Shown: in pieces, positions 16,875 through 25,902 of the stretch
Layout: every line of letters begins with the position of its first letter
How positions within the stretch are numbered: the first letter of the stretch is position 1
Assembly: GCF_018304965.1 (NCBI RefSeq)
Contig: NZ_JAGQED010000001.1
Location: forward strand, 372,001-436,000
DNA length: 64,000 bases
Origin: Collimonas antrihumi
Lineage (GTDB): Bacteria > Pseudomonadota > Gammaproteobacteria > Burkholderiales > Burkholderiaceae_D
Direction: 5' to 3'
Notes under the pieces: model-generated
Told to the model about the DNA's origin: nothing
Databases searched by the model: none
What the model saw: the letters and a program-made list of their open reading frames with translations, nothing else
Translations under genes and position numbers: made by a program

Positions 16875-17911
16875 GCAGAGTGAAAACGAGCATGGTAAAG
16901 AAATCCCTTTCCCGCACTGTATTGGAAATACCAGAAAAGGTTAAACAGGAATTAGCCCAGCCGTTGGTGTTGCCCAGGACGTTGACGGCTGCCGGTTGCG
17001 GTGCCGCACTCACCTACGCAAAACGGGTTGCCCGTGCATGGCGGGGCACGTGTATTTCTGCGCTCTATGTTGGTGCGCATACGCCACTTGAGTTCACTTG
17101 TCATGCCGGGCATCGCTTCAAAAAGCCGCTGCATAAATTGCGCAACGGTGGCTGGTGCGCGCAGTGTTTTCACGAGGCCAGGCGGCACGGGTTGAAAAAG
17201 ATTCAGCAATACAGTGCCAGTCGAGGCGGCGTGTGTCTGTCAAGTAGCTACAGCAATACGTTGGAAAAATTGGATTTCCGTTGCGGTGAAGGACATCTGT
17301 TTCGTCGTCCTTTCAGGGAAATAGAACGAGGAGAGTGGTGCCCGGCTTGTCGCCGGGTCGCAGCGTTGTCAACGCCGAAGAAAAAAGCGGCCTATGCCAG
17401 CTATGCGCCTGCAACGGTACTTGAGGTGTTGCAGGAGACCCCTGATTTAACCGGGTTACGTGTCACCGCAGCCGTCATGGATCGCAAGATATTGGCGTAC
17501 GCAAAAAGGATAGCGCGTGCCTGGAACGGGCGTTGTCTGTTGCAAATGCCAGACACGGATGGTATCCGTCGCATGCAATGCCGTTGCGCGCACGGTCATA
17601 CCTTCAGCGTGAAATACAACGAGTTGAGAGTTGGCACCTGGTGCAGTCAATGTGCTGACGATAATCAGCGCCTCGGCATCGCCGCGATGCAAGCGATTGC
17701 GCGGCAACATGGCGGTGTTTGTCTTTCGCGGATGTACCGCAACAACCTGACCAAATTGCAATGGCGCTGCGAAGACGGCCATGTCTGGTCCGCTCGGCCG
17801 CGCTCCGCTAAAGATTGCTGGTGTCCGGAATGTGCTCGTCTGCATGTGCAACGACATAAGGCAACAAAGCGTGCTCCGAAGATGTCCATGGCACTCCATT
17901 TTTCAAGGTAA
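16871..17911 (+). CDS. Unknown protein with four zinc-ribbon-like CxxGH...WCxxC repeats
   Basis: 346 aa from a GTG overlapping the tssM stop (GTGA). tssA starts 10 bp after its end, so it is embedded in the T6SS operon. Four repeats carry the pattern C-x2-G-H-x14-W-C-x2-C: C77/H81/C96/C99, C138/H142/C157/C160, C239/H243/C258/C261 and C300/H304/C318/C321. Each is preceded about 16 residues earlier by another Cys (61, 122, 222, 284). Repeats 1 and 3 share a leader AYAKRxARAWxGxC, and repeats 2 and 4 share GGVCLSxxYxNxLxKL, so a two-repeat unit was duplicated. Each repeat looks like a treble-clef or zinc-ribbon fold as seen in some nucleic-acid-associated proteins. No signal peptide or membrane helix. 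Role in T6SS unknown. Confidence 0.85.
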   Translation: MSRVKTSMVKKSLSRTVLEIPEKVKQELAQPLVLPRTLTAAGCGAALTYAKRVARAWRGTCISALYVGAHTPLEFTCHAGHRFKKPLHKLRNGGWCAQCFHEARRHGLKKIQQYSASRGGVCLSSSYSNTLEKLDFRCGEGHLFRRPFREIERGEWCPACRRVAALSTPKKKAAYASYAPATVLEVLQETPDLTGLRVTAAVMDRKILAYAKRIARAWNGRCLLQMPDTDGIRRMQCRCAHGHTFSVKYNELRVGTWCSQCADDNQRLGIAAMQAIARQHGGVCLSRMYRNNLTKLQWRCEDGHVWSARPRSAKDCWCPECARLHVQRHKATKRAPKMSMALHFSR

Positions 17912-17921
17912 AGGATTCATT

Positions 17922-19517
17922 TTGTTCTCCACTTTTTTGACCAAGCTGTTTGGCAGTCGCAATCCGGACGAACTGCTCAGAGAGCGCATGAGTGCCTGGC
18001 AGGATTGGCTACAAGCTTTGCCTGCGGAGAATGGCAGCGGTGTCGGCCGCGATCCTGGCTACGAAGATGCATTTTTTGCCATTAAGGACGAAGTGACCAA
18101 GTTGTCCAATGTCGATGACCGCCTGATAGCGCGCTCCTGCGAGCAATTGTTCAAAGAGGTCGGCAAGGATCTGCGGTTGGCCGCTTATTACACCTTCGCC
18201 CGGCTGCGGCTGGACGGTAGTGCCGGTTTTGCCGACGGCATCGAATTGACGGCGGCTCTGGTTGACCGCTTTGGCGATGCATTGCTGCCGATTCGCCCCG
18301 AAGCACGTAAAGGGGCATTGGAATGGCTCGCCAATTCACGCTTGCTCGATCAATTGTCCCGCTACGAAGATTTTGCGCCGGTCGATCTGGAACGGGCCAT
18401 GGCAGGGCTGAACTTGCTGGTGACCCGCACCGCGCTATGGCCTGAAGCTGCGCGGCCCAATCTGCAGCCTCTGGTATCCAGGTTTGAACCGGGCGAGGTG
18501 ACGCTGCCGACTGCGCCAGCCGCAACAACTGGTGCTGCGCTAGCTGGTCCAATCGCATCTCAGGCGGCAGCGGCAGTCGGTTCCAGCCGAGACTTGCTGG
18601 AACAGGCGCGGGTAATGGCGCAATTTCTCAGGAATCAGGAGCGCGGCTACCTGTCGTCGACGCGCCTGATCCGCTGCGTACGTTGGGATACGGTGCATGA
18701 TCTGCCGCCGTCTGATCAGCAGATGCGTACCCGTTTGCAGGCACCGCGCGCCGAGTTACGGCAGCATTTCAAGCGACTGGTGCTGCAAAAACAATGGCAT
18801 GAATTACTCGAACGGGTGGAAGGCGCCTTCACTGAAGGGGCTAATCATCTGTGGTTCGATCTGCAATATTTTCAACACACGGCGTTGGAGCACGCCGGAC
18901 TGCCTTACACCGGCTGGGGCGACTTGCTGCGCACCGATTTCGCGCTGATGCTGGAACGGCTGAGCGGGATCGAGCGGCTGGCCTTTAACGATGGCACGCC
19001 GTTTGCCGACGACACCACGCTCAACTGGATCGCACGCCACGCAGTAGTACGCGATCTGGAGGCCGGGGAGGCGCTGGCGCCGTTGGCCTTGTCCGGCGAT
19101 GGTGCGGCAAGCGACGCCGGTCACTGGCAGGAAATGGAAGCACAGGCACGCGACGTATTGGCCGGCGAAGGCCTGGAAGCCGCATTCGGCTGGCTGCAAA
19201 GCCTGCCGCACTCATGTATGCAATCCGAGCGCCAGCAATTCCTGCAGCGCTGGCTGATGGCGCGTCTGGCCGATCACGCCGGCAAGCAGGAGACCGCCTT
19301 GCATCTGCTGATCCAGCTCGACAGCCTGGCACTGAGCCTGCATCTGGCGCGCTGGGAGCCAGCCTTGGTATTCGAGGTCAAACATCACTTGCTGCGGGTA
19401 CTGAAACAAAACGCCAATCGCAAGGATGCCGATAAACCGTCATTGGCGCGGCGCGTCGACCAATTGCAGGCTGAGCTGACTGTGCTCGACCCGGCGCAAG
19501 CGCTGGGAATTATTTAA
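17922..19517 (+). CDS. tssA: T6SS assembly protein TssA (ImpA family)
   Basis: 531 aa from a TTG at 17922 with AAAGGA at 17910-17915, 6 bases away. An upstream in-frame start at 17781 would overlap the zinc-ribbon gene and lacks family similarity, so I reject it. The ImpA_N domain is clear: YEDAFFAIKDEVTK near residue 45 and a RLAAYYTFARLRLDG stretch near 85. TssA primes and guides sheath and tube polymerisation. The C-terminal half is helical and alanine/leucine rich, as in long TssA forms. It is followed at once by tssF. Confidence 0.9.
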   Translation: MFSTFLTKLFGSRNPDELLRERMSAWQDWLQALPAENGSGVGRDPGYEDAFFAIKDEVTKLSNVDDRLIARSCEQLFKEVGKDLRLAAYYTFARLRLDGSAGFADGIELTAALVDRFGDALLPIRPEARKGALEWLANSRLLDQLSRYEDFAPVDLERAMAGLNLLVTRTALWPEAARPNLQPLVSRFEPGEVTLPTAPAATTGAALAGPIASQAAAAVGSSRDLLEQARVMAQFLRNQERGYLSSTRLIRCVRWDTVHDLPPSDQQMRTRLQAPRAELRQHFKRLVLQKQWHELLERVEGAFTEGANHLWFDLQYFQHTALEHAGLPYTGWGDLLRTDFALMLERLSGIERLAFNDGTPFADDTTLNWIARHAVVRDLEAGEALAPLALSGDGAASDAGHWQEMEAQARDVLAGEGLEAAFGWLQSLPHSCMQSERQQFLQRWLMARLADHAGKQETALHLLIQLDSLALSLHLARWEPALVFEVKHHLLRVLKQNANRKDADKPSLARRVDQLQAELTVLDPAQALGII

Positions 19518-19518
19518 T

Positions 19519-21303
19519 GTGGATAACATGAACGACGACATCCTGCGCTACTACGAAGCCGAAATGCGCTATCTGCGCGAAGCCGGCAAGGAATTCTCCG
19601 AAGCGCACCCGGACCGGGCCCGGTTGCTGAACCTGGACCGGGTCGGCGATCGCGACCCGTACGTCGAGCGTTTGTTCGAAGGTTTTGCGTTTCTTACTGC
19701 GCGCTTGCGGCAAAAGCTAGATGACGAATTACCCGAGTTGACTGAAGGATTGGTGAGCCTGCTATGGCCGCATTACCTGCGGATGATTCCGTCGCTGTCG
19801 ATTCTGGAAATACGCCCCAAGCTGGCCACCTTGCAAAAGCTGGAACAGGTGCCGCCCGGGATCGAGGTACGTTCGGACGCCATCGGTCCGGAAGCCACGC
19901 AATGCACCTATCGCACCACGCAACCGGTGCAACTGCTGCCGATTACCTTGAGCGAGGCGGGTGCGACGACCTTGCATGACGGTCGTTCGGCTATCCGGCT
20001 GCGTTTTGCGATTGCTGCGGACGCCCGTCTCGACGAGATGGCGACGCCGTCGCTGCGGCTGTATCTTAGTGCTGATCGGCCGGTAGCTTCGGCGCTGCAT
20101 CTGGCCTTGACCCGGCAGGTCAGCGACATCCGGATCGGCATTCCCGGCGTGCGCGACGGCGCCTTGCAGCCATTGCCAGGAGGGCGCTTTGCGGCGGCTG
20201 GTTTCTCGGCCGAAGACCGCCTGTGGCCGAAAGCGGATAACGCGTTTGGCGGTTATCAGTTAATGCTCGAATATTTCACGTTCCCCGAGAAGTTCCTGTT
20301 CGTCGACCTGTTCGGCATCGACCTGACACAGCTGCCGAAGGGCTGTGAATATGTCGAAATCGAAGCAGTGCTGGATAAAGCCTATCCAGTCGACCTGCGA
20401 TTCTCAGCCGACAACGTGCGCCTGTTCTGCACTCCTATCATCAACCTGTTCAAACTCGATGCCGAACCGATCCGTATCAACCATCACGAGACGGAATATC
20501 GTGTGTTGCCGGTACTGCATCACGGCAGGCATGTGGAGACTTATTCGGTGGAGTCGGTGGCCGCTTTGGATCACATGACCGGCGAGCGCTATACCTATGT
20601 TCCGTTTTCGACCTTCCGCCATCGCGGCGGCATGTTGCGCCACGAAGCACCGGAACGGTTTTTTCATACGCGGGTGCGGCAGGGTGTCAAGGGACTGTAC
20701 GATACCTGGGTGATTCTCGGTGGCCATTCGTGGGAAACCATGGAAGACCTGCCGGAAGAAGCCTTATCCCTGCAGGTGACCGGCACCAACGGCATGCTGC
20801 CGCGTAAAGGCTTGCGTGAGGCCGGTATCAATATGTTGACCGGCAGTGTCCCCAACGTCAGCGCCGTGCGTAATCTGGCGGCGCCGACACTCCCTCTGTA
20901 TCCACCAACCAGCGACCGTTTCCAGTGGCGTGTATTATCGCACCTGGCGCCGAATTTCCTTTCATTGATGGATGCCGAAGTGTTGCGCGGGGCGCTGGCA
21001 TTGTACGACTGGACTGACGATGAATTGAATCGCCGCCGTCTGGCCGGTATCCAGCAAGTGACACACAAGGCCGTGCGCCAGATCAGCGGCGGCGCCCTGG
21101 AACGTGGCGTGCAAATCGAGGTCACGCTCGATAGTCACGCGTTTTCCGGGGAAGGGGATCTGTACCTGTTCGGTGAGCTACTCCAGCGTTTCTTCGCTTT
21201 GTATGCCGACATGAATCTGTTTACCCAGCTGGTGCTGGTCAGTTTGCCATCCGGGCAGCGCATCGCCTGGCCGGCTAGCAAGAGCGAGGCGGCGCCGCTA
21301 TGA
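19519..21303 (+). CDS. tssF: T6SS baseplate protein TssF (ImpG/VasA)
   Basis: 594 aa, normal for TssF, the main part of the baseplate wedge. The family N-terminus ILRYYEAEMRYLREAGKEFSEAHP is intact, followed by DPYVERLFEGFAFLTARLRQKLDDE. The GTG at 19519, one base after the tssA stop, has GGGAA upstream. An ATG nine bases later (19528) is an equally possible start and would drop three residues. The stop overlaps the tssG start by 4 bp (ATGA). Confidence 0.95.
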   Translation: MDNMNDDILRYYEAEMRYLREAGKEFSEAHPDRARLLNLDRVGDRDPYVERLFEGFAFLTARLRQKLDDELPELTEGLVSLLWPHYLRMIPSLSILEIRPKLATLQKLEQVPPGIEVRSDAIGPEATQCTYRTTQPVQLLPITLSEAGATTLHDGRSAIRLRFAIAADARLDEMATPSLRLYLSADRPVASALHLALTRQVSDIRIGIPGVRDGALQPLPGGRFAAAGFSAEDRLWPKADNAFGGYQLMLEYFTFPEKFLFVDLFGIDLTQLPKGCEYVEIEAVLDKAYPVDLRFSADNVRLFCTPIINLFKLDAEPIRINHHETEYRVLPVLHHGRHVETYSVESVAALDHMTGERYTYVPFSTFRHRGGMLRHEAPERFFHTRVRQGVKGLYDTWVILGGHSWETMEDLPEEALSLQVTGTNGMLPRKGLREAGINMLTGSVPNVSAVRNLAAPTLPLYPPTSDRFQWRVLSHLAPNFLSLMDAEVLRGALALYDWTDDELNRRRLAGIQQVTHKAVRQISGGALERGVQIEVTLDSHAFSGEGDLYLFGELLQRFFALYADMNLFTQLVLVSLPSGQRIAWPASKSEAAPL

Positions 21304-22391
21304 TCATCAGCGAAGGCCTCACCCGGCAGCATCCGTTTGCCGTCGCGGCGCTGTCTCCTTTCATGCGCGAGCTGCTGGGACGTGCGCCGCAGATGAATTT
21401 TTTCCAGCTATGCCAGCTGCTAGAGTTGCATGCGCCGCAGCAGCCGCTGCTCGGCCGCCAGGATACGCCGGAGTCTGAGCCGGTGCGATTCCGGCCCTTG
21501 CCTAAAGTCGGCTTCCCCAGCACCGAAATGGCGCAAGTCGAGTTCGACGATGAGCGGCCAATTGCGCCGCCATCGGTGCGCACCACCTTCCTCGGCTTAT
21601 ATGGCGTCAACGCCGCCATCCCGCATCACTTCATCGAAGATATCGTGCTGCGGCGCGAAGGCAGCGAGGCGGTGGCGGCGTTTCTGGATATGTTCAACCA
21701 CCGGATCGCCACGCTGTTTTATCGCAGCTGGCGCAAGTACCGCTATCCGGTCGGCTTCAGGCCCGGCGGCGAAGATGAAATGTCGGGCTATCTGCTATGC
21801 CTGGCAGGCTTTGGGATAGGCAATGCGGAACACAAGCAAGGCTTGTCGCCGGCGCGGTTGCTGGCCTTGCTCGGTTTGCTGACGCAACGTACGCGCACCG
21901 CCGACGGCCTGGCCGGTGTGATTCGCCAGCTGTTACCGGGCGCAGGTGTAACGGTAAAAGAGTTTCACCCGGTCTGGGTCCGCCTGGAACAACCGCAAGG
22001 TTTGGGCAGCAAGGCCGTCAGCGGCGCCGCGCCACGTGGCTTGGCCGATGGCCATGTACTCGGCCGCGGCGTACTGGACCGGACGCAAACGGTGCAAGTC
22101 ACGATCCGTCCTGCCGATGCAGCGCAAGCCAATGACGTTTTGCCCGATGCCAGGTTACATCACGACATGCTGAAGCTGTTACGCGTTTATCTTGGCTACA
22201 AGGTAGATGCCGAATTAAGAATGGAGGTGTCATCCATGACCGTGCCGCAACTGGCGCTGGGTAAGGTAGCAGCTGCGACGGATGGCAGTCCCGCGGCGCG
22301 GCCACGCCTGGCCTGGTCTACTTTGTTAAAGCCGGCGAGCGATCGGATCGTCACCATTTCGCTGGGCCGCTATTCTGGCCTGGCAGCATAA
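21300..22391 (+). CDS. tssG: T6SS baseplate protein TssG (ImpH/VasB)
   Basis: 363 aa, the usual length. TssG pairs with two TssF molecules in each baseplate wedge. Typical features are an early FFQLCQLLE segment, VRFRPLPKVGFPSTEMAQVE and FLGLYGVNAAIPHHFIEDI, then DMFNHRIATLFYRSWRKYRYPV. The ATGA overlap with tssF implies coupled translation and equal dosage. tssJ begins 14 bp after the stop. Confidence 0.95.
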   Translation: MIISEGLTRQHPFAVAALSPFMRELLGRAPQMNFFQLCQLLELHAPQQPLLGRQDTPESEPVRFRPLPKVGFPSTEMAQVEFDDERPIAPPSVRTTFLGLYGVNAAIPHHFIEDIVLRREGSEAVAAFLDMFNHRIATLFYRSWRKYRYPVGFRPGGEDEMSGYLLCLAGFGIGNAEHKQGLSPARLLALLGLLTQRTRTADGLAGVIRQLLPGAGVTVKEFHPVWVRLEQPQGLGSKAVSGAAPRGLADGHVLGRGVLDRTQTVQVTIRPADAAQANDVLPDARLHHDMLKLLRVYLGYKVDAELRMEVSSMTVPQLALGKVAAATDGSPAARPRLAWSTLLKPASDRIVTISLGRYSGLAA

Positions 22392-22405
22392 GTCAGAGGA
22401 ATTTC

Positions 22406-22936
22406 ATGCGTTTCACTTCGCTCATTATCGTATTGTCCAGTTTGATGTTGTCCGGTTGCGGAGCTTGGCAGACAGTGTCCGACGCGACTGCCAACGCCGC
22501 CAGTGCGGTCTTCTTCAGGCAGGTCAAAGTGCTCAACGTTGATTTCAAAGCCCGCGACGCGCTGAATCCGGATGAAAAGGAAAAATCGTTGTCAGTGGTG
22601 GCGCGTGTCTATCAGCTTAAGGACCGCGAAGCATTTGACACGGCGACCTATAGCGATTTGTTGAAAAACGACAAGACCGTGCTGGCGCAGGATTTGCTGG
22701 ATTCGCATGCCGTGGTCATCGGTCCTGGCGGCGCTGCCAGCTTGTCGCAGCCGATGCAGGGGGACACCATGTTTATCGGAATAGCGGTGTTTTTCAGGGA
22801 TGCCACCGTCGACGCCGATTGGCGCCGGGTAGTGCTCAAAAAAACGCTGCTGGCCGATGAACCGCTTAAATTCGAATTGCTTGGTAACCAGTTGATCGGT
22901 GCAAATGATGTGTTGCAGGAGCGGCCGCAGCAATGA
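22406..22936 (+). CDS. tssJ: T6SS outer-membrane lipoprotein TssJ (VasD/Lip)
   Basis: 176 aa. The lipoprotein signal peptide ends in the lipobox LSGC at about residue 18, placing it on the periplasmic face of the outer membrane, where it docks the TssM C-terminus. The sequence has the TssJ beta-sandwich pattern (LNPDEKEKSLSVVARVYQLKD, FDTATYSDLLKNDK, FIGIAVFF). AGAGGAA precedes the ATG. It is the last recognisable T6SS gene of the unit. The neighbour on the other strand converges, and the 47 bp between them show no clear terminator. Confidence 0.93.
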   Translation: MRFTSLIIVLSSLMLSGCGAWQTVSDATANAASAVFFRQVKVLNVDFKARDALNPDEKEKSLSVVARVYQLKDREAFDTATYSDLLKNDKTVLAQDLLDSHAVVIGPGGAASLSQPMQGDTMFIGIAVFFRDATVDADWRRVVLKKTLLADEPLKFELLGNQLIGANDVLQERPQQ

Positions 22937-22983
22937 TTAGAACAACATGAGAATTGCTGCAGCCTGATCGCCCGTATTCAATC

Positions 22984-24561
22984 CTAGTGCGCGCCGCCTG
23001 CGTCGACCGGAACGCTGGAGCGTGAAGGCTTGGTCAGCCATACCAGTGCAATCAGTATCAAGAACAATACCGCCGAGATCCAGAAAATATCGGTGGCGCC
23101 CTGAGTGGCGGCCTTCACTGTAATCAGGCGCTCGATAGTGGCCCAGGCGGCCGGTTCCGGCATGCCTTGGGCAGTCAGGTTATTTACCGCGTCGTTAAAT
23201 GCCGGGCTATGCGGGCCGGTGAATTCGGTCAGTTGCGAGTGATGCAGCGATGTGCGCCGGTCCCACAAGGTACTGGTGATCGAAGTGCCCATGCCGCCGA
23301 ACATGATCCGCACGAAATTGGACAAGCCGGCCGCCGACGGGATTTTTTCCGGTGGCTGGCCCGACAAGATGATCGAGGTCAGCGGGATAAAGAACATGGC
23401 CATCGCAGCGCCCTGGATGACGGTAGGAATCATCAAGGTGAACGTGTCGACGTTTTCGGTGAATTGCGAGCGCATGTAAAACACTATCGCAAAGACCAGG
23501 AACGCGGTACTGGCAACCCAGCGGGCATCGACCTTGGGCAGGATCTTGCCGATGAATGGCGACAGGATGATGGCAAAGATCCCGACCGGCGCCATCACTT
23601 CACCCGCCAGCGTTGCCGTATAGCCAAGCGTGGTTTGCAGCCACAGCGGCAGGATCACCAGGCCGCCGAACATCAGCCCGTAGCCGACCGAGATTGCAAT
23701 CACGCCGCCGCTGAAGTTACGGCTTTTGAACAGGGTCAGGTCGACGACCGGATGATCGTCGCCCAGCTCCCAGATGACGAAATAGATAAACGCAACCAGC
23801 GCGATCGCGCCCAATATCACAATGGTCGAGGAATTGAACCAGTCGAGCTCCTTGCCCTTGTCCAGCATGATCTGCAGCGAGCCGACCCAGATCACCAGCA
23901 AGCCAAGGCCGATTTTATCGATCGGCAGCTTGTATGTCACCGACTCGCGCTTATGGTAGATCGACCAGGTGGCCCAGGCGGCAAACACGCCCACCGGGAT
24001 ATTGATATAGAAAATCCATGGCCAGGTGTAATTGTCCGAAATCCAGCCGCCCAGAAGCGGCCCCATGACCGGCGCCACCAGTGTAGTCATGCCCCAGAAC
24101 GCCAGGGCCATGCCGCTCTTGGAGGGAGTGTAGCTAGACAGTAGCAACGATTGCGACAAAGGAATCATCGGTCCCGCGACCGCGCCTTGCAGCACCCGCG
24201 CCGCAATCAGCACTTCCATGCTGGGAGCCAGTCCGCACAGGATGGACGACAGCACGAACAGGATGATCGATGTGATAAACAGGCGGACCTGGCCGAAGCG
24301 CTGGGTCAGCCAGCCGGTCAGCGGCACCGAGATCGCGTTGGCGACCGCAAACGACGTGATGACCCAGGTACCTTGTTGCGGCGATACGCCCAGGTCGCCG
24401 GAGATGGCCGGGATGGAAACGTTCGCAATCGACGAATCGAGTACGTTCATGAACACGGCTAGCGAGAGTGCTACCGTACCCATGACTAGCTTGCCGCCGG
24501 TTAGCGGCGGCAGTGGTTGCGATGGCGGCCGCGCTGGCGTCGCCGGTTTTGGGGAACTCAT
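22984..24561 (-). CDS. emrB: MFS multidrug exporter, DHA2 family (EmrB-like)
   Basis: 525 aa with about 14 predicted transmembrane helices, as in EmrB/QacA-type proton-driven exporters. Conserved marks: VFMNVLDSSIANVSIPAISGDLG in helix 1, TSFAVANAISVPLTGWLTQRFG (motif A region) and GAVAGPMIPLSQSLL (motif C region). It is last in a minus-strand series marR, outer-membrane factor, emrA, emrB, with 73 bp between emrA and emrB. Together they would form a pump spanning both membranes. Substrate cannot be read from the sequence. The symbol reflects family resemblance. Confidence 0.9.
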   Translation of the reverse strand: MSSPKPATPARPPSQPLPPLTGGKLVMGTVALSLAVFMNVLDSSIANVSIPAISGDLGVSPQQGTWVITSFAVANAISVPLTGWLTQRFGQVRLFITSIILFVLSSILCGLAPSMEVLIAARVLQGAVAGPMIPLSQSLLLSSYTPSKSGMALAFWGMTTLVAPVMGPLLGGWISDNYTWPWIFYINIPVGVFAAWATWSIYHKRESVTYKLPIDKIGLGLLVIWVGSLQIMLDKGKELDWFNSSTIVILGAIALVAFIYFVIWELGDDHPVVDLTLFKSRNFSGGVIAISVGYGLMFGGLVILPLWLQTTLGYTATLAGEVMAPVGIFAIILSPFIGKILPKVDARWVASTAFLVFAIVFYMRSQFTENVDTFTLMIPTVIQGAAMAMFFIPLTSIILSGQPPEKIPSAAGLSNFVRIMFGGMGTSITSTLWDRRTSLHHSQLTEFTGPHSPAFNDAVNNLTAQGMPEPAAWATIERLITVKAATQGATDIFWISAVLFLILIALVWLTKPSRSSVPVDAGGAH

Positions 24562-24634
24562 GAAGGCATTCCGGTAAGGGTTCGCGTAGCGGATGCCGTC
24601 GCGACGACGGCATCCGGCAGAAGCTTAGTGATTT

Positions 24635-25834
24635 TTAATGATTTGCGGCGATAATGCTGGCGATGCGTGCATCAGCTTCTTGCCCGCTCTTGTCGAAGAC
24701 GTCGGTGGTGTAGGCTGGCGCAGTGCGCGCGGTGCCTGCGGTCAGCGAAGTGCCTTCGGTCTGTGCCACATCGACAGTGACATCCATCGATACGCCGATA
24801 CGCAGCGGATGAGTTTCCAGGTCTTTCGGATCCAGCGAAATACGCACTGGAATCCGCTGCACGATCTTGATCCAGTTACCGCTGGCGTTTTGTGCCGGCA
24901 GCAGCGCGAAAGCCGAGCCGGTGCCGGCCGCCAAGCCGACCACCTTGCCGTGGTACTCGATCTTGGAGCCATACAAGTCGGATTTCAAGGTTACCGGCTG
25001 GCCGATCCGCATATTGGTGATCTGCACTTCCTTGAAGTTGGCGTCAACCCACAGCGCGTTCAGCGGCACGATCGACAGCAGCGGTGTGCCGGCGGCAACG
25101 CGCTGGCCAACCTGCACCGAACGCTTGGCGACATAACCGGTGGTCGGCGCCAGCAACGTGGTGCGGGCCAGGTTGATATAAGCATTGCGTACCTGGGCAG
25201 CGGCGTTAAGCACATTCGGATGTTGGTCGACCGTGGTGCGATCAGTCAATACCTTGTTCGACGCCAGTTGCTCGCGGGTGGCTTGCAGCGCGGCTTCGGC
25301 TCCTTGTACGGCTACTTTAGCGTGCTCCAGTTCTTCCTTGGAGACGGCGCCGGTGCTGATCAGTTGCGAACGGCGCGCCAGGTCCGAGCGCGCCCGTTCC
25401 AGTTCCGAAGTGCGGGCGGTGACATTGGAAGCCAAGGCGTTGTTGTTGACAAACAGCGTACGCACCTGGCGTACGGTTTGCGCCAGTTGGGCTTCGGCTG
25501 AAGCCAACGCTACCTTGGCGTCGGCCTGGTCCAGTTCCACCAGCGGTTTGCCGGCCTGCACCAATTCGGTATCGTCGGCATTGATGGCCAATACGGTACC
25601 ACCAACCTGCGGCGTGAGCTGGACCACGTTGCCGCCGACATAAGCGTCGTCGGTGCCTTCGTAGTGGCGGGCATAGATGAACCACCAGATGCCATAGGCG
25701 ATCAGGATAATGATAAGCGCGATAGTGACGCCGATCAGCAGGGTGCGGCGTTTGCCGTTGGCGGCGACAGGTGCCGGCGCAGCGGCGGCTGCAGCTGCGG
25801 TTGGTTCTTGCGGAGTTTGATTTGGTGTTGTCAT
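24635..25834 (-). CDS. emrA: Membrane-fusion protein of multidrug pump (EmrA/HlyD family)
   Basis: 399 aa. A short cytoplasmic N-terminus rich in Ala/Pro is followed by one helix (about 31-52), then YEGTDDAYVGGNVVQLTPQVGGTV, the first lipoyl half, a coiled-coil hairpin (about 105-200) and the second lipoyl half (ARTTLLAPTTGYVAKRSVQVGQRV). This is the EmrA pattern. It bridges EmrB in the inner membrane and the outer-membrane channel encoded just upstream. The ATG start gives the expected topology. Confidence 0.92.
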   Translation of the reverse strand: MTTPNQTPQEPTAAAAAAAPAPVAANGKRRTLLIGVTIALIIILIAYGIWWFIYARHYEGTDDAYVGGNVVQLTPQVGGTVLAINADDTELVQAGKPLVELDQADAKVALASAEAQLAQTVRQVRTLFVNNNALASNVTARTSELERARSDLARRSQLISTGAVSKEELEHAKVAVQGAEAALQATREQLASNKVLTDRTTVDQHPNVLNAAAQVRNAYINLARTTLLAPTTGYVAKRSVQVGQRVAAGTPLLSIVPLNALWVDANFKEVQITNMRIGQPVTLKSDLYGSKIEYHGKVVGLAAGTGSAFALLPAQNASGNWIKIVQRIPVRISLDPKDLETHPLRIGVSMDVTVDVAQTEGTSLTAGTARTAPAYTTDVFDKSGQEADARIASIIAANH

Positions 25835-25902
25835 GATGCGGGTTTCGCAATAAGTGAACGGTTTATTTGGTGAATCAGTTAGCAGTTGTCAGTGAGCAGC
25901 TA

